The notes: generated by a model not told the origin, from the letters alone. A stretch of 24,020 nucleotides of DNA from Lentzea aerocolonigenes (GCF_000955955.1 NZ_JYJG01000381.1:1-24020); one strand, 5' to 3'. Positions 1 through 7,241 are shown, counted from the first letter of the stretch. Program-made: numbers and translations.

Positions 1-1288
1 TGCCCGCGAACGGGTTGCTCTCGGTGTCGGCCTGCGGGGTCCACGAGCCGTTCAGGCTGGTGGCGGTGAACGAGCGGAAGAAGCGTCCCCTCGCCCCGCG
101 CGCCTCGACGATCATGAGGTACTGGTTCTGGTCCTTGACCTTGTAGACCTCGACCGCTTCGAACAGGTTGGCCTCGGTGTCGCTCATGATCTTCGTGAAG
201 CTCGCGCCGAAGCTGCCGGGGAAGTTCCCGATCGGCATGCTCGCGCGGTAGATGTTGCCGAGGTCGTCGGCGAAGAACAGGTACATGTTCGTGCCGTCGC
301 CGATGATCGTCTGGTCGATCGGCGCTCCCTTGGGGAGGGTGCCCGTGAACAGCTGCTGCTGCGCGGACCAGCTGTTGGGGTCGGCCGGGTTGGTCGAGGT
401 GCGGTAGGAGAACGTGTCCGGCCAGCCCCACTGGTAGGCGAGCACCCAGATGTTCTTCGGGGCGAAGTAGAACAGCGTCGGCGCGACGGCACCGAACGAC
501 ATCGAGTTCTGGGTGGCGGTGCCCATGTCCGACCAGTTCGTGAACGGGCTGAAGCTCGTCGACTTCCAGGCCGACCCGGTGTCGTGCGTGGTGGCGTAGA
601 CGAGGTGCTGGCCGTTGTAGACGACGTTCGTGAAGTCCTTGAGCGAGACCCATCCGGACTTCGGGTTCGCCAGCGGGCCGGTCGACGTCCAGCGGTACGT
701 CGACGGCAGCGAGCAGGTGCCGCCACCTCCGTCGACCCGGACGAGCTGCCACTGCTGGTTGCTGCCGTTCCAGTCGCTCCACTGCACCACGGCGGCGCCG
801 TCGGCGGCCGAGGCACCCTGCACTTCGACGGCCTTGCCGCTGTTGCGGTTGAGCAGCCGGACGTAACCGTTGTCGGAGTCGGCGAGGCGGAACTGCTGGT
901 TGGCGCCGCCGTTGTCGGTCCACTGCACCATGCCGGCGCCGTCGGCGGCCGAGCCGCCCTGCACGTCGGCGACCTTGCCGGAGTGCCGCGCGCGCAGCTT
1001 GTAGTAGCCGCTACCGGCGTCCACGAACTGGAACTGCTGGTTGTTGGCGTTGCTGCGGCTCCACTGGATGAGGCCGGCGCCGTCCGCGGTGGAGGCGCCG
1101 TTGACGTCGAGCGCCTTGCCGCTGCTGCGGTTCAGCAGCACGTACCAGGCGGAGGTGTCCACAGTGGCGGCCGAAGCCGCCGTCGGGACCACCGTGAGCA
1201 ACCCGCCCACGACCGCCATGGCCGCCGCCGAGGCCAAGCCGGACCGCCACCGGCGACGCCATCTCGTGCTCGCAAACCCAACCGGCAT
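1..1288 (-). CDS. Secreted ricin-lectin + GH62 alpha-L-arabinofuranosidase (3' end off window)
   Basis: 429 residues are visible and the C-terminus lies beyond base 1. Residues 1-40 form a signal peptide (Arg-rich start, hydrophobic core, TAASA cleavage site). Residues 46-185 are a beta-trefoil ricin-type lectin (CBM13-like) with three repeats ending NNQQF, ANQQF and SNQQW. From about 197 the sequence matches GH62: [45 protein letters not shown] and [15 protein letters not shown]. By family precedent D218 (KDF) is the likely general base, E377 (LFEAVEVY) the acid and D325 (PIDQ) the modulator. GH62 enzymes release arabinose side chains from arabinoxylan outside the cell. The ATG at 1288 has an AAGGGA ribosome site 8 bases upstream. 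Two LacI-like operators lie upstream, consistent with sugar induction. Family assignment is firm; substrate is inferred. Confidence 0.93.
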   Translation of the reverse strand, partial: MPVGFASTRWRRRWRSGLASAAAMAVVGGLLTVVPTAASAATVDTSAWYVLLNRSSGKALDVNGASTADGAGLIQWSRSNANNQQFQFVDAGSGYYKLRARHSGKVADVQGGSAADGAGMVQWTDNGGANQQFRLADSDNGYVRLLNRNSGKAVEVQGASAADGAAVVQWSDWNGSNQQWQLVRVDGGGGTCSLPSTYRWTSTGPLANPKSGWVSLKDFTNVVYNGQHLVYATTHDTGSAWKSTSFSPFTNWSDMGTATQNSMSFGAVAPTLFYFAPKNIWVLAYQWGWPDTFSYRTSTNPADPNSWSAQQQLFTGTLPKGAPIDQTIIGDGTNMYLFFADDLGNIYRASMPIGNFPGSFGASFTKIMSDTEANLFEAVEVYKVKDQNQYLMIVEARGARGRFFRSFTATSLNGSWTPQADTESNPFAG

Positions 1289-1315
1289 GGCAAATTCCCT
1301 TCGTCAGGAGCGAAG

Positions 1316-1329
1316 TGTTAGCGCTAACA
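1316..1329. promoter_or_regulatory. LacI-family-type operator upstream of GH62 gene
   Basis: TGTTAGCGCTAACA is a perfect 14-bp palindrome, 28 bases upstream of the GH62 start codon on the minus strand. The central AGCGCT core with flanking TAAC arms is typical of LacI-family sugar repressors in actinobacteria. The regulator gene is not in the window. Confidence 0.75.
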
Positions 1330-1381
1330 TCTTTCGAGAACGACCAGGGCAGGAACTTTTGGGGTCTGAGGTCGTAGAGAC

Positions 1382-1395
1382 TGTGAGCGATAACA
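1382..1395. promoter_or_regulatory. Second, degenerate LacI-type operator with putative promoter
   Basis: TGTGAGCGATAACA matches the perfect palindrome 66 bp away at 12 of 14 positions and resembles the classic lac operator half-sites. Read on the minus strand it sits between a TTGACG -35-like box (1403-1408) and a weak CACAGT -10-like box (1380-1385). Repressor bound here would block polymerase. The -10 assignment is weak. Confidence 0.5.
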
Positions 1396-1484
1396 TCCAT
1401 CGCGTCAAGATGTAACCGGCAAGTAACATGACGGGCCGGTCAGGGTCCGCGGGTCTCAAGCCCCGCTGTCCGAAAGGGCCGGGA

Positions 1485-1952
1485 TCAGTGCTTGCGAACG
1501 TGCGAAAAGAGCAAATTCGTATGAACCTCTGTCACCTCTCGCCGACTGGTGAATTTGTCCAGAACGAGTCGTTGCAGATGGCCGACGTCCGATACCGCGA
1601 CATGCACTAGGAAATCTTCCGGACCTGTCACGTGGGAGAGCGCAAGAGTTTCGGGCAACGACAGCACATAAGCCATGAACGGGTCGACGATCTCCTTGGT
1701 GTGCGGACGGATCTTCAGCGCCAGCATCGCCTGCACGTGCCGTCCGAGTGCGCCCAGATCGACCTCGGCGTGATATCCGGTGATCACCCCGCGCTCCCGC
1801 AACGCCCGGTGCCGCACGACCGCCGTGGACTGCGCGACGTTCACGCGTTCGGCCAGGTCCTTGTTGTGCAGCCGCGCGTCCTTCCGCAGCTCCCGCACGA
1901 TGGCCTCGTCGATCGAATCCAACACGGCGAATCTCCGTTCCATCGAATCCAC
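1485..1952 (-). CDS. Lrp/AsnC-family transcriptional regulator
   Basis: A 155-aa protein of normal Lrp/AsnC length. Residues about 8-60 form the AsnC-type helix-turn-helix (LDSIDEAIVRELRKDARLHN, then KDLAERVNVAQST and the RALRERGVITGY recognition region). Residues about 70-150 form the RAM effector domain, with a GPEDFLVHVAV strand near its centre. Such proteins assemble as dimers or octamers and sense amino acids. It is divergent from a PLP-dependent sulfur amino-acid enzyme with a 47-bp gap, the usual layout for a local regulator. The start is uncertain: GTG at 1952 has no clear ribosome site, and an in-frame ATG at 1943 is equally possible. The likely targets are the adjacent lyase and permease genes. 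Confidence 0.92.
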   Translation of the reverse strand: MDSMERRFAVLDSIDEAIVRELRKDARLHNKDLAERVNVAQSTAVVRHRALRERGVITGYHAEVDLGALGRHVQAMLALKIRPHTKEIVDPFMAYVLSLPETLALSHVTGPEDFLVHVAVSDVGHLQRLVLDKFTSRREVTEVHTNLLFSHVRKH

Positions 1953-1999
1953 TGCGGTTCAGCGACCGTTCTGACGAGGAAGTCTCCACCATTCCGGCC

Positions 2000-3187
2000 A
2001 TGACGCGCATCGAGACCATCGCAGTGCACGGCGGCCGCGACGACCTCGCGGAGCTGGGCGTGCACGCACCCCCGATCGACCTGTCCACCACCTACCCCGT
2101 GCCTGACCAGGCACTCGGCGGGGAAGCACTGGGTGTGTGGGCCACCGGCGCCGCACAGGCCTCGTCGCCCGTGTACGCGCGGCTGCACAACCCGACCGTG
2201 GCGCGGTTCGAGCAGGCGTTGGCGAAGCTCGAGCACACCGAGACCGCGGTCGCGTTCGGCAGTGGCATGGCCGCGGTCACCGCGGTGATCCAGGCAGCGT
2301 GCGTGCTGGTCAGAAAGCCGCACGTCGTGGCCGTGCGGCCGCTCTACGGCGGCACCGACCACCTGCTGTCGTCCGGTCTCCTGGGCGTCTCCACCACCTA
2401 TGTCGAAGCAGGCCTGGTGTCGTCCGCGATCCGGCCGGACACCGGGCTGATCGTCGTCGAGACACCCGCGAACCCGAACCTCGACGTCGTCGACATCGAG
2501 CACGTCGTCCGCCAGGCCGGATCCGTGCCGGTCATGGTCGACAACACGTTCGCGACCCCGATCCTGCAGAACCCGGCGCTGCACGGCGCCTCGTACGTCC
2601 TGCACTCCGGCACCAAGTACCTGGGCGGGCACGGCGACGTGCTCGGCGGCGTCGTGGCCTGCACGGACGCGCTGGCAGCGGCGTTGCGGCAGGTCAGGAT
2701 CATCACCGGCGCGGTGCTCCACCCGCTGGGCGGCTACCTGCTGCATCGAGGCCTTTCGACGCTCCCGTTGCGCGTGGAGGCGGCCTCTCGAAGCGCTTCG
2801 ACGCTGGCCGCGCGGCTCGCCGAGCACGATGCCGTGGAGTTCGTGCGCTACCCGTCCGCGTCGGTGCAGATGCGGGGGACAGGCGCGATGATCGCGTTCG
2901 GCGTCCACGGCGATCCGACGGACATCGTGCGGCGGCTTCGGTTGATCACGCCGGCTGTGTCGCTCGGTTCGGTCGACACGCTGATCGAGCACCCGTGGGC
3001 ACTGACCCATCGCCTGGTACCCGGTGAGGAACTCCGCGCTTCGGGCGTTCCGGAGAATTTGCTGCGCATTTCAGTTGGACTTGAGCATGTCGAAGACATT
3101 TGGGACGACCTGAACAAGGCGTTGTGTGATGTCGCTTACGTTAAGCCTTCCCCAGGTGATTACTTGGTGATGACCGCCACTCACTAA
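2000..3187 (+). CDS. PLP-dependent trans-sulfuration enzyme (cystathionine gamma-lyase/synthase family)
   Basis: A 395-aa Cys/Met-metabolism PLP enzyme. Visible family motifs are YARLHNPT (Y59, R61, phosphate binding from the neighbouring subunit), FGSGMAAV (87-94), LYGGT (Y115 stacking on PLP), D181 in VDNTFATP and the Schiff-base lysine K206 in SGTKYLGGH. The C-terminal domain has SLGSVDTLIEHP and LLRISVGLEHVED. LYGGT lacks the cysteine of classical methionine gamma-lyases (LYGCT), so cystathionine lyase/synthase or a related desulfhydrase is more likely. The exact reaction is not decided by sequence. The protein carries about 20 residues past the usual end (after LNKAL), encoded by visibly lower-GC DNA. 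The ATG at 2000 has only a distant GAGGAAG. The next gene is a permease, suggesting uptake plus breakdown of an amino acid. Confidence 0.85.
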   Translation: MTRIETIAVHGGRDDLAELGVHAPPIDLSTTYPVPDQALGGEALGVWATGAAQASSPVYARLHNPTVARFEQALAKLEHTETAVAFGSGMAAVTAVIQAACVLVRKPHVVAVRPLYGGTDHLLSSGLLGVSTTYVEAGLVSSAIRPDTGLIVVETPANPNLDVVDIEHVVRQAGSVPVMVDNTFATPILQNPALHGASYVLHSGTKYLGGHGDVLGGVVACTDALAAALRQVRIITGAVLHPLGGYLLHRGLSTLPLRVEAASRSASTLAARLAEHDAVEFVRYPSASVQMRGTGAMIAFGVHGDPTDIVRRLRLITPAVSLGSVDTLIEHPWALTHRLVPGEELRASGVPENLLRISVGLEHVEDIWDDLNKALCDVAYVKPSPGDYLVMTATH

Positions 3188-3264
3188 GGTTCCGACGCAT
3201 CAGCGCATCGGGGCGCGGGAGGTTCCGATGCGAGCAATTTTCCGTTTTCGGAAGGAACCTCCTC
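3188..3264 (+). promoter_or_regulatory. Leader with nested hairpin sequestering the permease ribosome binding site
   Basis: Between the lyase stop and the permease GTG lies GGAGGTTCC (3218-3226), which pairs perfectly with GGAACCTCC (3254-3262). The enclosed TTCCG-TTTT-CGGAA hairpin (3240-3253) abuts the outer 3' arm. The permease Shine-Dalgarno AAGGA (3252-3256) lies within these stems. A competing stem, CGCATCG (3204-3210) with CGATGCG (3226-3232), would hold GGAGGTTC in its loop and free the ribosome site. GGTTCCGAYGC also occurs twice (from 3188 and from 3221). This looks like a translational switch, but no known riboswitch class is recognised. Confidence 0.5.
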
Positions 3265-4674
3265 GTGAGTTCTGTGGAAACTGATGCGGACGGCTACACC
3301 AAGTCGCTGAGCAAGCGCCAGGTGCAGATGATCGCCATCGGTGGCGCGATCGGCGTCGGCCTCTTCCTGGGTGCCGGCGGACGCCTCGCCACGGCGGGGC
3401 CGTCGCTGATCCTCTCCTACGCGGTGTGCGGAATCGCGGCGTTCTTCGTCATGCGCGCGCTGGGCGAGCTCGTACTGCACCGCGCTGTCGCCGGCAGTTT
3501 CGTGGAGTACGCCCGCGAGTTCATCGGCCCGTGGGCGGGTTTCGCGTCCGGCTGGCTGTACTGGCTCAACTGGGCGATGACCGGCATCGCGGAGATCACC
3601 GCTGTCGCGATCTACATGCACAAGTGGTTCCCGGGCCTGCCGCAGTGGATCACCGCGCTGATCGCACTGGTGGTCCTGGTCGCCATCAACATGTTGTCCG
3701 TCAAGCTCTTCGGTGAGCTGGAGTTCTGGTTCTCGGTCATCAAGGTCACGGCCATCGTCGTGTTCCTGGTGACGGGCATCGGCCTGGTGATCGGTCACGC
3801 CGACATCGGCGGCACGACGGCTTCGGTGACGAACACCCTGGGCCACGGCGGCCTGTTCCCGGCCGGCTTCGGCGTCGCCCTGATGACCCTGCAGGCCGTG
3901 ATCTTCGCCTACTCGGCCATCGAGCTCGTCGGTATCGCCGCGGGTGAGACCAAGGACCCGCAGAAGATCATGCCGCGCGCCATCAACGGCGTGGTCTACC
4001 GCATCGCGATCTTCTACGTCGGTTCCGTGTTGCTGCTGACGATGCTGCTGCCGTGGGACCACTACACCGGCACCGAGTCGCCGTTCGTGACCGTGTTCTC
4101 CGCGCTGGGCATCCCGGCGGTCGGCGACATCATGAACGCCGTGGTGCTGACCGCGGCTCTGTCCTCCTGCAACTCGGGCCTGTACTCCACCGGCCGGATC
4201 CTGAGGTCGTTGGCGCAGAAGGGCGAGGCGCCCGCGATCACCGGCAGGATGAACTCCCGGCACGTGCCCTACGGCGGCATCCTCTTCACCGCCGGTGCCT
4301 ACGTGCTCGGCGTGGTGCTGAACTACACTGTGCCGAAGGACGCGTTCGACATCGCGATCGCCATCGCGTCGCTGGGCGTCGTGTCGACCTGGGCCACATT
4401 GATCATCTGCCAGATGCGCCTGCGGCAGAAGGCTTTGCGCGGCGAGATCGAACGGCCGTCCTACCGGATGCCGGGCGCGCCGTACACGGGCTGGCTGACG
4501 TTGGCCTTCCTGGCCCTGGTGGTCGGGCAGATGGCCTTCTCGTCCGGTGAGGCGGAACGGATCGCGTTCTGGTCCATCCCGGGTCTCGTCCTGGTGCTGT
4601 TCCTCGGGTGGCGCTTCGTGAAGTCGCGCCAGCCCGTCGGACCGGCCAGGGAGCAACTGGTCTCCGTCGACTGA
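3265..4674 (+). CDS. ansP: AAT-family amino-acid permease, L-asparagine permease-like
   Basis: A 469-aa APC-superfamily transporter with about 12 membrane spans. The N-terminal block LSKRQVQMIAIGGAIGVGLF and the stretches RALGELVLHR, LYWLNWAMTGIAEITAVAIY, AAGETKDPQKIMPRAIN, ALSSCNSGLYSTGRILRSLA and QMRLRQKALRGEIERPSYR closely resemble, from memory, enterobacterial AnsP and its actinobacterial relatives. It should import an amino acid by proton symport at the cytoplasmic membrane. Asparagine is the best guess, but AAT-family specificity is hard to read from sequence, and its position behind a sulfur amino-acid lyase with an Lrp regulator allows another substrate. It starts with GTG, 8 bases after AAGGA. 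It is probably cotranscribed with the lyase (77-bp gap). A strong terminator follows. Confidence 0.85.
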   Translation: MSSVETDADGYTKSLSKRQVQMIAIGGAIGVGLFLGAGGRLATAGPSLILSYAVCGIAAFFVMRALGELVLHRAVAGSFVEYAREFIGPWAGFASGWLYWLNWAMTGIAEITAVAIYMHKWFPGLPQWITALIALVVLVAINMLSVKLFGELEFWFSVIKVTAIVVFLVTGIGLVIGHADIGGTTASVTNTLGHGGLFPAGFGVALMTLQAVIFAYSAIELVGIAAGETKDPQKIMPRAINGVVYRIAIFYVGSVLLLTMLLPWDHYTGTESPFVTVFSALGIPAVGDIMNAVVLTAALSSCNSGLYSTGRILRSLAQKGEAPAITGRMNSRHVPYGGILFTAGAYVLGVVLNYTVPKDAFDIAIAIASLGVVSTWATLIICQMRLRQKALRGEIERPSYRMPGAPYTGWLTLAFLALVVGQMAFSSGEAERIAFWSIPGLVLVLFLGWRFVKSRQPVGPAREQLVSVD

Positions 4675-4693
4675 CCGTCGTGCGGTGAACAAT

Positions 4694-4734
4694 CGCGAGC
4701 CGTCCCCTCACGAAGGGGGCGGCTCGCGGCTTTT
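4694..4734 (+). terminator. Rho-independent terminator after permease
   Basis: CGCGAGCCG (4694-4702) pairs with CGGCTCGCG (4720-4728), extended inward by CCCC/GGGG across a single unpaired T (4703), and is followed closely by TTTT (4731-4734). It closes the lyase-permease transcript. Confidence 0.85.
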
Positions 4735-4796
4735 GGGTATCACCCGGTCGGGCGGCTGGGAACGCGGTCCGCGGCGAGTCGGAGCAGCCTGGTCCC

Positions 4797-5093
4797 ATGA
4801 CAACGAGCCACCTCGAACACCTCGAGCACTCCCACGTCCACGGCGACGGCTGCGGACACGTCGGGGTGCCGCACAGCGACCACGTCGACTACGTCCACGA
4901 TGGACACATCCACCGCGAGCACGACGGTCATTTCGACGAGTGCGAGCCGGAAGGCCACGACGAGCACGGCGCCCACGACCACGCACACGGCGACGGATGC
5001 GGTCACGTGGCGCTCCCACACGCGGACCACGTCGACTACGTCCACGACGGACACCGGCACGCGGCCCACAACGGGCACTACGACGAGCACTGA
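4797..5093 (+). CDS. Histidine-rich small protein with duplicated metal-binding-like module
   Basis: 98 residues, 27 of them histidine, plus three cysteines and many Asp/Glu. It consists of two copies of one module of about 38 residues: HVHGDGCGHVGVPHSDHVDY onward (residues 13-50) and HAHGDGCGHVALPHADHVDY onward (62-98), joined by an acidic His linker. There is no signal peptide or membrane segment, so it is cytoplasmic. The density of HxH, CGH and DH pairs indicates binding of zinc, nickel or another transition metal, perhaps as a buffer or chaperone. Small actinobacterial proteins of this type are sometimes labelled zinc transporters, which this soluble sequence cannot be. The ribosome site is weak (GGAG, 12 bases from ATG). 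No obvious Zur box is visible upstream. Function is inferred. Confidence 0.8.
   Translation: MTTSHLEHLEHSHVHGDGCGHVGVPHSDHVDYVHDGHIHREHDGHFDECEPEGHDEHGAHDHAHGDGCGHVALPHADHVDYVHDGHRHAAHNGHYDEH
4878..5047 (+). repeat. Internal direct repeat (module duplication) in the His-rich gene
   Basis: The 23 bases at 4878-4900 recur exactly at 5025-5047, 147 bp (49 codons) later, inside longer near-identical segments encoding the two His-rich modules. The period is a multiple of three, as expected of an in-frame tandem gene-segment duplication. Confidence 0.85.
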
Positions 5094-5103
5094 CGTCCAG
5101 GAC

Positions 5104-5129
5104 CCCCGGCTCACACGGCTGAGCCGGGG
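5104..5129. terminator. Convergent hairpin between His-rich gene and HxlR gene
   Basis: CCCCGGCTCA (5104-5113) and TGAGCCGGGG (5120-5129) form a perfect 10-bp stem with a 6-base loop. It lies 10 bases after the His-rich gene stop and covers the stop codon of the convergent HxlR gene. There is no T-tract, so it is probably a bidirectional GC-rich terminator. Confidence 0.65.
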
Positions 5130-5563
5130 CCGGCGAGCACGTCGACATCGTTGGCGTGCATGGGTTTGCCGCAGTTGGCGCAAGACAGTTCGACGCTGCT
5201 GATCTCGCCGCACGCGTGGTGGCGGTAGAGGACCGGCGGCCCGGCCTCGCCCGCGAGGTGCTTGTCGCCCCAGCCGACCATGACCATGAGCAGGTCGACG
5301 AGCTCGCTGCCCTTCGGCGTGAGCACGTACTCGTAGCGCGGGCGGTTGTCGTACGGGCGGCGCTCCAGCACGCCGTGGTCGACGAGGTGGTTGAGGCGCT
5401 CGGTCAGGACCTTGCGGGAGATCCCGAGGTCGGCCTGGAGCTGCTCGAACCGGCTCATGCCGACCCACACGTCACGCAGGATCAGCGGCGACCACGGCTC
5501 CCCGATGACGTCGAGCGTGCGCGCGATCGAGCACGCCATCTTGCTGAAGTCCGTCCTCTGCAT
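5111..5563 (-). CDS. HxlR-family winged-helix regulator with C-terminal Cys/His knuckle
   Basis: 150 aa. Residues about 9-95 are the HxlR winged helix: CSIARTLDVIGEPWSPLILR, RFEQLQADLGISRKVLTERL, HGVLERRPYDNRPRYEYVLT and KGSEL. C11 is the conserved N-terminal cysteine that in some family members senses thiol-reactive or oxidising signals. The tail adds HHACGE (115-120) and CANCGKPM (128-135), a possible zinc knuckle formed by H115/H116, C118, C128 and C131. HxlR proteins are usually local dimeric regulators. It is divergent from the RibD/DHFR-like reductase operon, and the 79-bp gap holds two matching palindromes, the likely operators. The inducer is unknown; an aldehyde, quinone or other electrophile would fit the neighbouring flavin/NADPH enzymes, but that is inference. 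Confidence 0.92.
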   Translation of the reverse strand: MQRTDFSKMACSIARTLDVIGEPWSPLILRDVWVGMSRFEQLQADLGISRKVLTERLNHLVDHGVLERRPYDNRPRYEYVLTPKGSELVDLLMVMVGWGDKHLAGEAGPPVLYRHHACGEISSVELSCANCGKPMHANDVDVLAGPGSAV

Positions 5564-5584
5564 GCTCCGAGTTTAGCGCTTGGG

Positions 5585-5599
5585 GTTCCCTTAGGGAAC
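5585..5599. promoter_or_regulatory. HxlR operator 1
   Basis: GTTCCCTTAGGGAAC is a perfect 15-bp palindrome with a central base, in the divergent HxlR/reductase promoter region. The second copy is centred 29 bp away. Confidence 0.75.
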
Positions 5600-5613
5600 T
5601 TCAGACTGCTAGG

Positions 5614-5628
5614 GTTCCCTCAAGGAAC
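5614..5628. promoter_or_regulatory. HxlR operator 2
   Basis: GTTCCCTCAAGGAAC matches operator 1 at 12 of 15 positions and keeps the GTTCC/GGAAC arms. It lies just upstream of the AAGGAGG ribosome site (5631-5637) of the reductase gene, so binding here should repress that operon. Confidence 0.7.
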
Positions 5629-5642
5629 TCAAGGAGGCGATC

Positions 5643-6233
5643 ATGGGCAAGGTCATCAGCGCTCACTCGGTGTCGGCCGACGGGTACATCACGGGTCGCT
5701 CGCCTGGACCGGGCCGCGGGCTCGGCGACGGCGGGATGCTCTTCGACTGGTACTTCGACGGCGACACGCCAAGCGCCGTGTTCGACGGCTTCAAGCTGAG
5801 CGCTGCGAGTGCACCCGTCTTCGACTCCCTCGCCGCACGGGTCGGTGCGGTGGTGGCCGGCCGCAACACCTACGAGGACTCCGAGCACTTCGGCGGAGGC
5901 AGTCCGCATCCGAAGGCGGAAATGGTCCTGCTGAGCAGCCGCCCGGCGCCGGAGATCACCTCTCGTCAGACCCTCGCGACGAACGTCGAGGACGCGATCA
6001 AAACGGCCCTGGAACTGGCTGAAGGCAAGGACGTCGGCCTGATGGGCGGCGGAGTGCTGGCGTCGGCCCTGGAAGCGGGCCTCGTCGACGAGGTGATCCT
6101 GCACCAGGTCCCGATCCTGCTCGGTGAGGGCCGCCCGTTCTTCCAGGCGCTGCCGAAGCACGTGCGGCTTTCGGTCGTCGAAGTCGTTCCCGCGCCCGGC
6201 GTGACCCACGTCCGTTACGAGGTGCAGCGATGA
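5643..6233 (+). CDS. RibD C-terminal/dihydrofolate reductase-fold family protein
   Basis: 196 aa with the DHFR-like/RibD_C fold: KVISAHSVSADGYITG at the N-terminus (first strand and active-site loop), RVGAVVAGRNTYEDSEHFGG in the middle, and the NADPH-binding run KDVGLMGGGVLASALEAGLV followed by DEVILHQVPILLGEGRPFF. This family reduces small heterocyclic or carbonyl substrates with NADPH; the true substrate is unknown. It is too diverged to call RibD or FolA. ATG follows AAGGAGG by 5 bases. It is the first gene of a compact run: its TGA overlaps the next ATG by 4 bases. The two palindromes upstream point to control by the divergent HxlR regulator. Confidence 0.9.
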   Translation: MGKVISAHSVSADGYITGRSPGPGRGLGDGGMLFDWYFDGDTPSAVFDGFKLSAASAPVFDSLAARVGAVVAGRNTYEDSEHFGGGSPHPKAEMVLLSSRPAPEITSRQTLATNVEDAIKTALELAEGKDVGLMGGGVLASALEAGLVDEVILHQVPILLGEGRPFFQALPKHVRLSVVEVVPAPGVTHVRYEVQR

Positions 6234-6598
6234 TCGACGCCGACCTCCGCCGCGTGCTCGACGGCACCTCGCTCGCCCACCTCGCCACCGTCCTGCCCGA
6301 CGGGTCGCCGCACTCGGTGCCGTTGTGGGTGGCCACGCACGGCGACCACATCGCGATCATGACCGGTCCGCGCAGCCAGAAGGCCCGCAACCTGCGGCGC
6401 GACCCGCGCGTCGCGATCTCCCTGACCGAGGCGGACAACCCCTTCCGGCCCATCATCCTGCGCGGCCGGGTCGTCGAGTGGCTGGAGGGCGACGCCGCCT
6501 GGGAGGTCGTCGACCGGATCGCTCAGAAGTACATCGGCGCGCCCTACTCGCGTGACGAGGAGCGGGTGGTCGCGCTCATCGAACCGGGACTCAAATAA
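6230..6598 (+). CDS. PPOX-class F420-dependent/flavin split-barrel protein
   Basis: 122 aa, typical for short actinobacterial PPOX proteins (pyridoxamine-phosphate-oxidase split barrel). The pattern runs: [20 protein letters not shown] (strand 1-2), [40 protein letters not shown] and [15 protein letters not shown]. The basic [12 protein letters not shown] stretch commonly contacts the phosphate of FMN or F420. Members use F420H2, FMN, biliverdin or heme; this one most resembles the TIGR03618-like group annotated F420-dependent, but the cofactor is not proven. It is translationally coupled to the upstream reductase (ATGA overlap) and precedes pdxT by 10 bp, so the operon mixes redox enzymes with vitamin B6 synthesis. 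Confidence 0.88.
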   Translation: MIDADLRRVLDGTSLAHLATVLPDGSPHSVPLWVATHGDHIAIMTGPRSQKARNLRRDPRVAISLTEADNPFRPIILRGRVVEWLEGDAAWEVVDRIAQKYIGAPYSRDEERVVALIEPGLK

Positions 6599-6608
6599 GC
6601 TGGTCGGC

Positions 6609-7241
6609 ATGGTTGTCGCTGCCCCACCCGTCATCGGAGTGCTCGCCCTGCAGGGCGATGTCCAGGAGCACCTGATCTCTCTCGCCAAGTGCGATGTCAC
6701 CGCACGGCCCATCCGCAGGCCCGAGGAGCTCGACGAGCTCGACGGCATCGTGATTCCCGGGGGCGAGTCGACGACCATCTCCAAGCTGCTGGACAACTTC
6801 GAGCTGCTCGAGCCGTTGCGCGCCAAGATCAAGGCGGGCTTTCCGGCGTACGGGTCGTGCGCGGGCATGATCCTGCTGGCCAACAACGTGCTCGACGGCC
6901 GCGAGGACCAGCACCAGCTCGGTGGTTTGGACGTCACCGTGCGGCGGAATGCCTTCGGGCGGCAGGTCGACTCGTTCGAGACGGACCTCGACCTGGCCGG
7001 TGAGACGGTGCACGCCGTGTTCATCCGTGCGCCGTGGGTGGAGGCGGTGAGCGAGGGCGTCGAGGTTCTCGCTACGGTGCCCGTTACGGCTGAGGCGGGC
7101 GACGCCGCCGGTAGGATCGTCGCGGTCAGGCAGGGCAACGTGCTGGCCACGGCGTTTCATCCGGAGCTCACGGGGGATGAGCGCGTCCACCGCCTGTTCG
7201 TGGACATGGTTCGTGGTTTGACTGGTTCGGAGGAGAAATGA
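6609..7241 (+). CDS. pdxT: Pyridoxal 5'-phosphate synthase glutaminase subunit PdxT
   Basis: 210 aa, normal PdxT/SNO length. It hydrolyses glutamine and channels ammonia to PdxS for PLP synthesis. The class-I glutaminase triad is visible: C84 in YGSCAGMI, and H184 and E186 in TAFHPELTG. The oxyanion segment [12 protein letters not shown] (50-61) and N-terminal [14 protein letters not shown] are diagnostic. The ATG at 6609 (MVVAAPP) is preferred over an open extension to 6552, because that extension would overlap the upstream gene and add a non-homologous basic tail. pdxS, usually adjacent in actinobacteria, is not in the window. The stop overlaps the yebC start (ATGA), a common pairing. It is possibly cotranscribed with the upstream HxlR-controlled genes. 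Confidence 0.96.
   Translation: MVVAAPPVIGVLALQGDVQEHLISLAKCDVTARPIRRPEELDELDGIVIPGGESTTISKLLDNFELLEPLRAKIKAGFPAYGSCAGMILLANNVLDGREDQHQLGGLDVTVRRNAFGRQVDSFETDLDLAGETVHAVFIRAPWVEAVSEGVEVLATVPVTAEAGDAAGRIVAVRQGNVLATAFHPELTGDERVHRLFVDMVRGLTGSEEK

Noticed and set aside
1841..3010. 389-codon minus-strand frame across the trans-sulfuration enzyme
   Set aside because: It is low-complexity Arg/His-rich antisense translation, while the plus strand carries a complete PLP enzyme.
4878..5047. CRISPR-like repeats
   Set aside because: There are only two copies, 147 bp apart and in frame inside a coding region; they are a protein-module duplication.
6552..6608. Upstream extension of PdxT
   Set aside because: It would overlap the PPOX gene and add 19 residues lacking PdxT homology; the ATG at 6609 gives the normal family length.
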